From contig JAVKEJ010000060.1 in NCBI GenBank assembly GCA_040221475.1, positions 1 to 64,000 of the forward strand: 64,000 bases of DNA, written 5' to 3'. Shown here one piece after another: positions 45,223 through 54,085 of this stretch; position 1 is the first letter of the stretch, and each line of letters begins with the position of its first letter. The position numbers were made by a program, and so were the translations under genes. The notes under the pieces were generated by a model, which did no database searches, was not told where the DNA came from, and saw only the letters and a list, made by a program, of their open reading frames with translations. This DNA is from WLXB01 sp040221475. Its GTDB lineage: Bacteria; Pseudomonadota; Alphaproteobacteria; Rhodospirillales; Rhodospirillaceae.

Positions 45223-47619
45223 ATGAAAAAATTTCCATATTTGGGCCGGGCTTCGTTGTTCGGCGCAACAGCACTTTCGTTGATAAGTGTTATGACCGCA
45301 GAAGTGGCGGCTCAGTTCGCTATTGAGGAAATCACGGTTACCGCCCGTAAACGCGATGAGTCTTTGCGGGAAGTTCCACTTTCCATTACTGCAATTACCA
45401 GCAACACGATTGCCGAGCGGGGCGTGTATAATTTTCGCGATATCGTCAACTTAACACCGGCGCTGACACTCAGCGAATTTGGCGCGGGGACACTTAATTT
45501 TCCAACGATCCGGGGTCTTACGAACCTGACCGCGGGCGGGTTCGCTGAGAACAACGTGTCTGTGTTCTACAACGGAGCTTTTCTCCCTGACCCCAATATT
45601 GTGGATGTGACGTTTCTTGATGTTGAGCGGATTGAGATCGTTAAGGGGCCGGTGAGCGCACTTTACGGACGCAACGCATTTTCTGGTGTGATCAATTATG
45701 TGACCAAGCGTCCTTCTGACGAGCTTGGAGGGTATGCCCAAGTCATTGCTGGCTCGGATGGGCGTTACGGAGCCCAAGCCTCTGTCAGCGGCCAGGTTGT
45801 CGAGGGTGTGTTTGGTTTGCGCCTCGCAGGTCGTTTCGATGATTTTGGCGGCACGTGGGAGGACGACACCACTGGCACTGACTTTGGCGGCTACAAAAAA
45901 CGCGCTATTCAGCTTGGTCTTGAATTCGACCCGGCCGAGACGGTTAATATTTTTGCCAATCTGCTTTATTCTGATGACCGCTATGATCTGCCAGCCCGAG
46001 TATTTGCTGACGGCAACTGCGGCGCGGCTCCCGGAGCCGTTCAGCCAGTAATTTGCGGCAAGGTGCCAAACTTTACTAATGAGACGAAGAATCAGACGCT
46101 GGCGACGAACCCGAGCTTTGATCAGTTTGGTAACGATCGTGAGACATTCATAGGTACCCTGGATACCAACATTGAAATTGGATCCTACACCTTGAAATCT
46201 CAGACCACATATCTTGATAACAAGCGGAAAGAAATTCGAGATCAGGATTTATCAAGTTTTGGGCAGCCTTTTTCCTTGCTTCCGACTGCAAATCAGCCTG
46301 CTGAACCAGTCAATTTGGCAACATTTTTCAGTAACGGTCAGGAAAGCGAGTCGTTCCAACAGGAACTGCGTCTTTCAAGCGCAGAAGACGAAGCGTTCCG
46401 TTGGGCATTTGGCGGTTTTTATGCCAAGTTTGACTCCACGACAAATGATAGCCTTCTTTTAAATGGCGAAAATATTCCAGCAGGCCGCGAGCTTGATCCG
46501 GACTCGATTGGATTCGTTCCAGGGTTTCCGTTGATTGCACCTGGTGACCCGCTTAATCCTGATACGGCACAATTGGTTGATTTGGAAGATCGCGAATACT
46601 CCTTGTTCGGAGTTATGGATTTCGACGCGACAGACGCACTCACGGTTTCAGCAGAAGCGCGTTGGACTGATCAAAGCAAGTTTCAGAACTCGTCTGGGAC
46701 ATCTCTAGCAGTTTTCTTCGGCGATAATGATGGACCCGACGGAATTGAGGCAGACTTTAATTTCTGGAGCTTCCGTTTCACCGCCGATTATACTCTGGCA
46801 GATGACAGCCTCGTGTATGTATCTGCAGCGAAAGGCAATAAGGCCGGTGGATTTAACGCGAGTACAACGTTAGACCCGGTCGATTTGATTTTCGGCCCTG
46901 AGGTCAACTGGACCTATGAGGTCGGTTATAAGACCCTATTATTAGATGATCGGTTGTCATTGGATGCGGCGGTGTTTTACTCCGACTTGTCAGATTTACA
47001 GTTGAACGGATTTACTGTGGATGGCCTCGGCTCCGTGATCCGCAACGCTGGCGAAGCTCGCGCCTATGGGTTCGAGCTTGATGTCACCGCATTTATCGCA
47101 GATGGCGTTACCCTTCGCGGTGGGATCGCCTACACTGACCCGGAATTCAAACAAGGCTCGATCTTGGCGGGTGGTAGCTCTCCGAGCCAATGCCGCAACA
47201 TCCCCGCGTGTGCTGATAGGGTAATTACCAATGACCAAGGCCGTGCTGGTCTTGATTTGGCCGGTTTGTCATTGCCACGTCAGAGCGATTGGACTGGAAC
47301 GCTTAATTTGGATGTTGTCCAGCCACTGATGGGTGATTGGAACTGGGCAATCCGGTCAACTTACCGGTATGAATCGCGTCAATTTGCAACCACACCACAG
47401 GCCAATGTCGGCTTTGTCGGTACGCGACATAATGCAAATATTCGCGCTGGTGCTGAGACGGAGGGTTATTCTATCACGGCGTATGTCAACAACCTATTTA
47501 ATGACGGCACTCCGTATAACTATGGCATTGGCTTAAACGCTGCCACCAACGGTCGTCCAATCGCAGTTGTTTATGGTGATCGGCGCACGTTTGGCGTTGA
47601 GGCTCGCATAAATTTCTAA
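45223..47619 (+). CDS. TonB-dependent outer-membrane receptor
   Basis: 798 residues from ATG 45223, 7 bases after GGAGG; in-frame starts at 45217 and 45166 exist. The signal peptide ends AEVAAQ. The TonB box region is FAIEEITVTARKRDESLREV and the plug motif is VERIEIVKGPVSALYGRNAFSGVINYVTKRP. A 22-strand barrel follows and ends with the aromatic FGVEARINF. It belongs to the broad OMR family used by marine proteobacteria for sugars, aromatics and siderophores. Its neighbours (hydroxylase, GPH symporter) point to an organic growth substrate rather than iron. Divergent from the NmrA-like gene. Confidence 0.93.
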   Translation: MKKFPYLGRASLFGATALSLISVMTAEVAAQFAIEEITVTARKRDESLREVPLSITAITSNTIAERGVYNFRDIVNLTPALTLSEFGAGTLNFPTIRGLTNLTAGGFAENNVSVFYNGAFLPDPNIVDVTFLDVERIEIVKGPVSALYGRNAFSGVINYVTKRPSDELGGYAQVIAGSDGRYGAQASVSGQVVEGVFGLRLAGRFDDFGGTWEDDTTGTDFGGYKKRAIQLGLEFDPAETVNIFANLLYSDDRYDLPARVFADGNCGAAPGAVQPVICGKVPNFTNETKNQTLATNPSFDQFGNDRETFIGTLDTNIEIGSYTLKSQTTYLDNKRKEIRDQDLSSFGQPFSLLPTANQPAEPVNLATFFSNGQESESFQQELRLSSAEDEAFRWAFGGFYAKFDSTTNDSLLLNGENIPAGRELDPDSIGFVPGFPLIAPGDPLNPDTAQLVDLEDREYSLFGVMDFDATDALTVSAEARWTDQSKFQNSSGTSLAVFFGDNDGPDGIEADFNFWSFRFTADYTLADDSLVYVSAAKGNKAGGFNASTTLDPVDLIFGPEVNWTYEVGYKTLLLDDRLSLDAAVFYSDLSDLQLNGFTVDGLGSVIRNAGEARAYGFELDVTAFIADGVTLRGGIAYTDPEFKQGSILAGGSSPSQCRNIPACADRVITNDQGRAGLDLAGLSLPRQSDWTGTLNLDVVQPLMGDWNWAIRSTYRYESRQFATTPQANVGFVGTRHNANIRAGAETEGYSITAYVNNLFNDGTPYNYGIGLNAATNGRPIAVVYGDRRTFGVEARINF

Positions 47620-47633
47620 ATTGAGCATTCAGC

Positions 47634-47677
47634 CACGGCCAGTTTGATGAACTATGCTTTGCGACAAACTGGCCGTG
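47634..47677 (+). terminator. Hairpin after the TonB receptor gene
   Basis: A perfect 13-bp inverted repeat, CACGGCCAGTTTG and CAAACTGGCCGTG, with an 18-base loop, starting 14 bases after the receptor stop. There is no T-run directly after it, so it may be a Rho-dependent or attenuating structure. It overlaps the proposed start of the next small frame. Confidence 0.5.
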
Positions 47678-48087
47678 CCTCCCTCAATTTTGCGGGAGAA
47701 ATCGCCCGTCAACTCCTCGTTCAATCTGAAGCCGTTGCCCAGAAAGTCGCTGACGCGGGGCTTTCTAGCGACATCCTCGCCGAAGATTTGGATAAACGTG
47801 ATCAGCGGGTTTTAGCTGTAGCAGATAAACTTCCGGGGTTCCGGGTTATCAATCTTGGTTGTGAATTGTATTGCGACCACGATGGACAGATTGCAGCGAG
47901 CGCGTTTTGTGAAATTGAAGAGGACATAACCTCTCAGTTCTTGGCAGTCGAAGATGGACTGACCATACTTGAAGTTTGTTCTCTTCGTGTAGTCGTCGGT
48001 TTTGTCGACATTGAAAGATTCGGGATGCCTATAGGGTCTTATCCCTTTCCATATGTAAGCCGCGCATCCAAGTATATCCATCAATAA
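47647..48087 (+). CDS. Hypothetical protein
   Basis: 147 codons between the receptor and symporter genes, same strand. No family recognised. A helical N-terminal third (GEIARQLLVQSEAVAQKVADAG) is followed by a mixed region with four cysteines. The start lies in the loop of a strong hairpin, so either translation is modulated or the true start is further down. A 90-codon minus-strand frame overlaps it. Moderate to low confidence that it is a gene. Confidence 0.4.
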   Translation: MNYALRQTGRASLNFAGEIARQLLVQSEAVAQKVADAGLSSDILAEDLDKRDQRVLAVADKLPGFRVINLGCELYCDHDGQIAASAFCEIEEDITSQFLAVEDGLTILEVCSLRVVVGFVDIERFGMPIGSYPFPYVSRASKYIHQ

Positions 48088-48120
48088 GAGTGCAGAGAAT
48101 GTGCGTGAGCAAGGTTTTGT

Positions 48121-49491
48121 ATGAGTGCTGCTGAGACCATCACTTCAATCCCATCTTCGTCATTGGAGTCATTCAAGACGGGCATTGGCTTCGGTGTTGG
48201 AGCGCTCGGTATGGCTGTTGTGCTTAATACGTCTGCTGGGCTTCTCGCTCCGTTTATGACGAACTTTCTCGGCATTAATGCCAGCACAGTCGCTTTGCTT
48301 TTTCTAGCTTCTAAACTGTATGACATGGTCACCGATCCATTGATGGGTATCGTGAGTGATCGAACAAAATCGCGTTGGGGACGCCGTAGGCCTTACCTTT
48401 TAATAGGAGGAATATTGAGTGCCATCGGTTTTGCCCTGTTATTCACTCCGCCTGATTTTGAAAGTCAAACGTCGCTTGTCGTGTACATGTTGCTCGTTTT
48501 GTTGCTCTTGTACTCAGGCTATACCGTTTTCAATATTCCGTATTTAGCAATGCCAGCGGAGATGACACAGAGTTATCACGGTCGCACTGTACTTATGACA
48601 TACAGAATGACTTTTGTGATGATTGGTAGCTTACTTGCGACTGGGTCATTCGCATTGGTTCAATGGTTAGGAAATGACCTACAAGCCCATAGTTTGGTGG
48701 GCTTAGTATTTGCGCTTGTCGTGATCATTACTTCGGTCTTCTGTTTCGTCGGTACGGCGTATGCGAATCAAACGGCAGTAACCACGCACTCCTATTCTAT
48801 TGGCGAGCAAGTGCAAACCGCATTCCAAAATCGACCTTTGCTATTGCTACTCGGAGCAAAACTCTGCCAGTTAGTTGGGTTTACGTCGATCAGTGCAACG
48901 GGCGTTTATTTTAACGTCGTCATCTTACAGGTCGATTATCAGATTACATCTGCGTACCTGATGGCAACTTCAGTCGCTGTCCTGGCCGCCTTGCCATTCT
49001 GGAATTTTGTGTCCAAGAGATCCGATAAGCGCCTTGTCTACATGGTGTGCGTAACTTGTTATGCTCTTGTCGCGCTAACATGGCTATTCGCATCCAGCGA
49101 CGATCCTCTCTCTCACCTATTCATTCGCGGAATGGTCTTGGGCTTTTTTGGAGCTGGCGTACTTGCCATGGGGCCTGCGATGCTCCCGGATGTTATTGAG
49201 TTTGATTTTCTCAGGACCGGCATCAGACGCGAAGGTATAATAGCCGCCTTCTATACTACGATCGAAAAGCTGTCCTACGCCATCGGACCCAGCATAATAC
49301 TGCTGCTTCTCGATCAATTTGGCTTTCAGTCAGGGACAAGCGGTCTTGATATCAAGCAACCGGAAAGTGCCATAGCCGCCATATATCTGGGTGCGGCAGT
49401 TGTTCCCAGTGTGTTGTATGTAATCAGTCTGATTTTTCTCGTGCGATACGACTTGAGTGAAGAAAAGCTGATTAAGATGCGCTCAGCGTGA
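48121..49491 (+). CDS. GPH-family cation symporter (MelB-like MFS)
   Basis: 456 residues with about 12 helices. The family signature is LLFLASKLYDMVTDPLMGIVSDRTKSRWGRRRPYLLIGG, close to MelB motif D-x-x-x-D-P, followed by YSGYTVFNIPYLAMPAEM. GPH symporters bring in glycosides or other polar organics with Na+ or H+. It sits downstream of the TonB receptor gene in the same direction, a common outer/inner membrane uptake pair. Confidence 0.9.
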   Translation: MSAAETITSIPSSSLESFKTGIGFGVGALGMAVVLNTSAGLLAPFMTNFLGINASTVALLFLASKLYDMVTDPLMGIVSDRTKSRWGRRRPYLLIGGILSAIGFALLFTPPDFESQTSLVVYMLLVLLLLYSGYTVFNIPYLAMPAEMTQSYHGRTVLMTYRMTFVMIGSLLATGSFALVQWLGNDLQAHSLVGLVFALVVIITSVFCFVGTAYANQTAVTTHSYSIGEQVQTAFQNRPLLLLLGAKLCQLVGFTSISATGVYFNVVILQVDYQITSAYLMATSVAVLAALPFWNFVSKRSDKRLVYMVCVTCYALVALTWLFASSDDPLSHLFIRGMVLGFFGAGVLAMGPAMLPDVIEFDFLRTGIRREGIIAAFYTTIEKLSYAIGPSIILLLLDQFGFQSGTSGLDIKQPESAIAAIYLGAAVVPSVLYVISLIFLVRYDLSEEKLIKMRSA

Positions 49492-49505
49492 CGAAGAAGC
49501 AGAAG

Positions 49506-50711
49506 TTATTTACTGTTGCCTGGCTTCCACCCACCAAACGTATACCACCGCATTCCTCTAACCAAACGGCTTAAGCGATGGTCCATTCCATCTTCAGTGG
49601 GGTTGCGCGCAGCCTTGATAGTCTCGTCTCGACCGAAAGACATAACGCTGGGCACGAGAAAGCATAACTGCCTTTCCCGGCTGACCCCGGCGTTGGCCAG
49701 AAGGTGCTCGAAATCCATGTCGCGTACTGATTTATAGAAGGGCTCCTTATTATAGTAGCTATCCCAATCAAGGTAGAAGCTGTCGTAGGGATCTGTCTTG
49801 GAGTTCGGCGGCAGTTCGTAGTGCAGCAAGAGGCCACCCGGCTTTAGAAGCCTGACCATTTCAGCCATCGCCGTTTCAACACTCTTTGGCGGCATTTCGT
49901 GGAGCAGCATACTTGAGAATACGATGTCAAAGCTTTCGTCCTTAAATTGGATGTTCTCACAGCTCATCTGGTGGAAATGGGCGTCGACCCCGTATGATTG
50001 TGCACGTGCGTGGGCATAACGAAGCGCCGGTGCGGCAACATCAATCCCGTGTACCTCGGCATCAGGATATTGTTGTTTCCACGGTAAGGTTGAATGCCCC
50101 ACGAGGCACCCCACATCAACAATACATTTGGGGTCGAGGTTCGGAAACTTTGTATTTATGAACAGCGCGATCGAGCTTGCGATGTCATCATTCCGTTTGC
50201 CCAAAAGTCCCATGGAAAAGACTTCGAAGCCCTGTTCGTAGATAGCCGCTTGAGTCACGTCATCACGGACGTGTTCTTCATGGTAGTTTCCCGGCATGAG
50301 GTGAATGTCCAATTCAGAGACATACCAGGGTACTTCGAATGTTGGATCAAGGTTCAAAGATCCATTGCATGTGCCATTAGTGCAGCTGAGTGCCTGGGCC
50401 CGGTCATTCAGGTCATGCATGTCTCGTTCGATTCCTGGTATTACTGATCGCCAGCACATTTCTTGCGCATTCATGCGGAGTGCCGAATAGAATTTGAAGA
50501 TCGGCTCGGATTTCATAGCTTTGTGAATTTCTTCGCCGGACTTAGGCGGGCGTTCCAGGGATTTTTCCATTTCAGGTCTTACCCTCTGTTCGAATACTAC
50601 TTTCATATGATCGGCGACGTTGTTTAAAACATGAGAACGCAACGCATTTACGAATCCTTGCCGCGCTCGTTCTTGGGATGTGTGTTTAATCTCCAGGCCA
50701 GGTGTCGGCAT
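49506..50711 (-). CDS. SAM-dependent methyltransferase with long N-terminal extension
   Basis: 401 residues from ATG 50711, which has GAAGGG upstream. Residues ~1-205 are a helical/mixed extension of unknown fold. The Rossmann methyltransferase core follows: motif I CIVDVGCLVGHSTLPW, the acidic end of beta-2 VHGIDVAAPALRYA, motif IV FDIVFSSMLLHEMP, and LKPGGLLLHYELPP. The extension may bind the acceptor. The gene ends 14 bases from the convergent symporter gene. Possibly an O-methyltransferase of the catabolic cluster; the substrate is not predictable. Confidence 0.87.
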   Translation of the reverse strand: MPTPGLEIKHTSQERARQGFVNALRSHVLNNVADHMKVVFEQRVRPEMEKSLERPPKSGEEIHKAMKSEPIFKFYSALRMNAQEMCWRSVIPGIERDMHDLNDRAQALSCTNGTCNGSLNLDPTFEVPWYVSELDIHLMPGNYHEEHVRDDVTQAAIYEQGFEVFSMGLLGKRNDDIASSIALFINTKFPNLDPKCIVDVGCLVGHSTLPWKQQYPDAEVHGIDVAAPALRYAHARAQSYGVDAHFHQMSCENIQFKDESFDIVFSSMLLHEMPPKSVETAMAEMVRLLKPGGLLLHYELPPNSKTDPYDSFYLDWDSYYNKEPFYKSVRDMDFEHLLANAGVSRERQLCFLVPSVMSFGRDETIKAARNPTEDGMDHRLSRLVRGMRWYTFGGWKPGNSK

Positions 50712-50907
50712 TCCGGTGCCCTTCCTTCTCAATAGCCAGTCAAAGCCACCTTAGTCATGACGTTTCACCCTGACAGCGAAAAGGCAGAATTTCATGATAC
50801 CGCTATCAGGTTTCTGTATTTGTATTGAGTGTACGGATGTGCGGAAATTCTAGCTGGTTTTCGTCTCTTAATACCTGGATGAGTTTGCATAAGTGCAAGA
50901 TCGACAT

Positions 50908-51837
50908 ATGATTTCTCAAGCGACACCAAACGGTTTGATCGTTGCCATCTTGGCGATCTGCTTCAGTTTTGTGGTGAGTCAGATTGCGCAGGCTGAATAT
51001 AAACGTGGATATGTCGATACGCGCTCTGGGCAAGTCCATTATTACCGCGCTACTCCGCAGACTGATGTTAAGCCGAAAACGCCCATCATTTTTCTTCACC
51101 CAAATGGCAAGTCAGGACAAATTTTTGAATACATGATCAAAGAAATGGGGCGCGATAGGATCGCGGTCGCATTCGACATGCCGGGTTATGGGGGGTCAGA
51201 CCCAATTGATCAGCCCTCAGATATGACCGAGCTAGCGCAGATTATTGCCGACAGTATTCGAGGGCTTGGCTATGGCAGCGCTGGAGTTGGGGCTGGCGCT
51301 AGTAAGGTGGATATTTTTGGGTTTCACACGGGCTCAGTCCTTGCGACTGAGCTGTCTCTTAAGCATCCGGATCTGATCCGCCGTATCATTCTGAGCGGCA
51401 TACCGCTACGTACGCGTGAGCAGCGTAAAGTGCGTTTCGACAACGTTCCTTGGGGTGAACCAATCAGCGAAGACAAAGTTGAATACGCTTGGGTTTCGAC
51501 GATGGAAACGCGAGACGATGATGTGACCATAGAAGATGCCGCTAAAACCTTCTCTGAAAATATTCGGCTCCTGGTCAATCCTTGGTGGAACGTCTACGGC
51601 GCTGTTTGGACATACCCCCTTGAAGAGCGCCTTCCGGAACTTACGGTCCCCACCCTGGTGCTCAATCCAGTAGATGGAGAGTTCGACGTTACGCGCACTG
51701 CTTATGAACGTTTACTCAAGAACGCCAGTTACGTTGAACTGCCACAAATCACGAACATTTATCACCCATTTACACCCGAGCCGTACTGGCGCTTATGGAG
51801 CGATGAATTGCGTAAATGGCTGGATGCGCCTGTGTAG
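50908..51837 (+). CDS. Exported alpha/beta-hydrolase-fold protein with His at the nucleophile position
   Basis: 309 residues from ATG 50908 (GTG 50893 possible). A signal peptide ends IAQAEY. The oxyanion-hole region is IIFLHPNGKSG, and the second strand motif is AFDMPGYGGSDP. The nucleophile elbow reads GFHTGS, where Ser, Cys or Asp is expected at the third place. The acid region NPVDGEFD and the late His in NIYHPF are present. With His at the elbow, ordinary ester hydrolysis by a Ser nucleophile is not expected; a lyase, cofactor-free oxygenase or non-catalytic role is possible. Divergent from the methyltransferase gene. Confidence 0.82.
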   Translation: MISQATPNGLIVAILAICFSFVVSQIAQAEYKRGYVDTRSGQVHYYRATPQTDVKPKTPIIFLHPNGKSGQIFEYMIKEMGRDRIAVAFDMPGYGGSDPIDQPSDMTELAQIIADSIRGLGYGSAGVGAGASKVDIFGFHTGSVLATELSLKHPDLIRRIILSGIPLRTREQRKVRFDNVPWGEPISEDKVEYAWVSTMETRDDDVTIEDAAKTFSENIRLLVNPWWNVYGAVWTYPLEERLPELTVPTLVLNPVDGEFDVTRTAYERLLKNASYVELPQITNIYHPFTPEPYWRLWSDELRKWLDAPV

Positions 51838-51948
51838 GGATATGACTGAGAAAACTAAGCGGCCGCAGCATATCTGCATCGCGCAACACCCGTAGTGGCC
51901 GCACAAAAGTTGAACCGAGAACGCGCTAACGAACTGATGAAGTAGACA

Positions 51949-52818
51949 ATGGCTAATATTACCGACGCACAGAAGAAGAGTTATCAAGACGTTGGGACGG
52001 TCCATGTTCCTGGCGCTGTTACCGCTGAGAAAGTGGGGCAACTCACGAAAATCATTGATGATGTTATTGAACGTGTGCGCAGTGGTAAAATGCCGCAACG
52101 CTCAGAAGATGACCCGGTCTTCTTAGACATAGAGATTGAGGATCACGACGGCTATGTCCGGATCATCAACGTCATGCCCCGTGTGCCTTCAATCAAGGAC
52201 TGGTTATTCAGTACCAATCTTCCTGACATCGTTGCTGATTTGATCGGTGCGGACAGTCTAAGAATTTGGTTGGACGGTACTTTTTCGAAAGTGGGCTCTT
52301 CGAGCAAGACGGCCACGCCCTGGCATACCGACGAAAGCACGTTCAGCCTACAAGGCGAACATCTGCCGTCTTTGTGGATTGGATTAACAAACGTCGACGA
52401 AGATAATTCTCCTCTCATCACCTTAGCAGGATCGCATAAGGACAAGCATCGCTACCATTCTCCGTACTCTCCTCAGAATGTGGACCTTCCTTCTGACTAC
52501 CGCCCGTGGAGTGCGTTAATGGCACAAGCTGAGGATCCAGATGCGGATATTCGTGTTTGGACGGCTAAAGCTGGTGATATTCTGCTAATCCATCCAAAGA
52601 CCATTCACGCGGCCCTTCCGCGCACAAGTGATGATGGCGGCCGGCGTCTCGCCTTCACCATACGTTGGGTTGGTAGTGATGTCGTTTGGAATCCAAACCC
52701 ACTTACGATGCTAGCTCCGTTCGATAGTAATCCGTTGATGGAACGCGGAAAGCCGCCGCCCGAAGAACTGTTCCCCGTTGTCTGGCGGAGGGGCGCGACC
52801 GTCACGACCAATGACTAA
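51949..52818 (+). CDS. Phytanoyl-CoA dioxygenase (PhyH) family oxygenase
   Basis: 289 residues, cytoplasmic. The Fe(II) ligands of the 2-oxoglutarate-oxygenase fold are HTD in TPWHTDESTFSL and the distal His in HPKTIHAALPRTS. The 2-oxoglutarate Arg is in GGRRLAFTIRW. Family enzymes hydroxylate lipids, alkaloids, quorum molecules or halogenated compounds. It is 111 bases downstream of the alpha/beta-hydrolase gene and upstream of a LysR regulator gene. Confidence 0.9.
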   Translation: MANITDAQKKSYQDVGTVHVPGAVTAEKVGQLTKIIDDVIERVRSGKMPQRSEDDPVFLDIEIEDHDGYVRIINVMPRVPSIKDWLFSTNLPDIVADLIGADSLRIWLDGTFSKVGSSSKTATPWHTDESTFSLQGEHLPSLWIGLTNVDEDNSPLITLAGSHKDKHRYHSPYSPQNVDLPSDYRPWSALMAQAEDPDADIRVWTAKAGDILLIHPKTIHAALPRTSDDGGRRLAFTIRWVGSDVVWNPNPLTMLAPFDSNPLMERGKPPPEELFPVVWRRGATVTTND

Positions 52819-52843
52819 ACGTCCAGATTAGTGGGCATTGAGA

Positions 52844-52861
52844 CGTGGCATTTTCGCCACG
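52844..52861 (+). terminator. Weak hairpin after the PhyH gene
   Basis: CGTGGC-attttc-GCCACG, a perfect 6-bp stem about 25 bases after the stop, without a T-run. Possible terminator only. Confidence 0.3.
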
Positions 52862-52977
52862 CTCCCCAATGGATTTATTGAAGCTCAATTTCATTTACGC
52901 GTAGATGCGCACGCGTCTCTATAATACTCTCTGACGGCCTAAACGTCTTTACGCGAGGGAATAGGGGCATCAGCGAA

Positions 52978-53880
52978 ATGGATATCCGGCAGCTTAATCA
53001 TTTCGTCGGTGTAGCAAGCCATGGCAGCTTTACTAAAGCCGCCCGTGGACTGAACATATCACAACCCGCGTTAACCCGGAGTGTACATCTGCTCGAGGAT
53101 GCTTTGGGTGTAGCGCTGTTCGACCGCACTCCACAGGGCGTGGAGCTAACAAAGCATGGCGACACGCTGTACCGCCATGCCACTCTGATCCTCAATTCAG
53201 TTCAGACAGCAAAAAAGGAAATCCAGGCGACTAAAGACGGAGGCTGGGGAGAGGTTCGCGTTGGTATAGCCAGTCTCTTTAGCAATTTCCTGGTTGATCA
53301 AGCTGTGTCGAATGCGGCAAGATATAATTTGAGTTTTCAGGCATCAGTCAAAGTCGGATTATTTGAGGACATGGCCGCGCAGCTGGACGAGGGTTCGATC
53401 GATATGATCGTGACCACCCGAGACGAGACAATCGATTTGCGCCAGATAAATTTTGAGGACTTGTGTGAAACCTCATCTGTCTTAGTTGCCGGTGCGGCAA
53501 ACCCTATTGTACGGAAGAAGTTCGTAAAGCTGGAGCAGTTGGCGGATGAACCGTGGGTGGTTTTGAATCATCCACTTATGGAGTCCTTTTTGGTGACGTA
53601 TTTCGCTCAGTCAGGGCTAAGTACACCGGCAAACCGGGTGAGAACATCGTCACTCAACATGCTGAGAAGTTTAATTCGTCAGCAGTACTTCATCGGCTTC
53701 CTGCCAACCCATTGGATAAAGGACGACTTGAAATCAGGCGTTCTGTCTGTTGTCAAAGCGCCGAACATGCCATTCATAAGTACCGCAGGCATTGCAACCC
53801 GACAATCAGCGCTTCTGAATAAGAGCGCTCAGTTGTTGGTCGATAAACTGCGCGCCGCCGCATCTGTACTCGGCAGCTGA
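52978..53880 (+). CDS. LysR-family transcriptional regulator
   Basis: 300 residues. The N-terminal HTH is LNHFVGVASHGSFTKAARGLNISQPALTRSVHLLEDALG, followed by LFDRTPQGVELT. The C-terminal periplasmic-binding-like effector domain begins EVRVGIAS and appears complete. The gene is intact. It is likely to control the surrounding uptake/catabolic genes, with an LTTR-like palindrome in the 45007 region as candidate site. Confidence 0.93.
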   Translation: MDIRQLNHFVGVASHGSFTKAARGLNISQPALTRSVHLLEDALGVALFDRTPQGVELTKHGDTLYRHATLILNSVQTAKKEIQATKDGGWGEVRVGIASLFSNFLVDQAVSNAARYNLSFQASVKVGLFEDMAAQLDEGSIDMIVTTRDETIDLRQINFEDLCETSSVLVAGAANPIVRKKFVKLEQLADEPWVVLNHPLMESFLVTYFAQSGLSTPANRVRTSSLNMLRSLIRQQYFIGFLPTHWIKDDLKSGVLSVVKAPNMPFISTAGIATRQSALLNKSAQLLVDKLRAAASVLGS

Positions 53881-54085
53881 ATGCAAAGCTTCCAAATTTG
53901 GCCCGCTTGGCGTGCCCAGATATTCCAGCACAAGTCTCAATAACACAGTCCCATCAGGTTTCCTGATTGAAGTCGAAAGGGCTTTTATTGGACAGCATCT
54001 CGGCTCTCCCACATTCTTCGCTACCGTTAAGCCTCGAATGTAGCCTGACGCGTGGCAGAACAAGAGCACCATGGAGGAGCAAACA

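Noticed and set aside
47812..48084. 90-codon minus-strand frame opposite the hypothetical gene at 47647
   Set aside because: No recognisable domain; neither strand is convincing, and the plus frame is longer and co-directional with its neighbours.
52844..52861. Strong intrinsic terminator after the PhyH gene
   Set aside because: Stem of only six pairs and no T-run; retained as a weak hairpin at low confidence.
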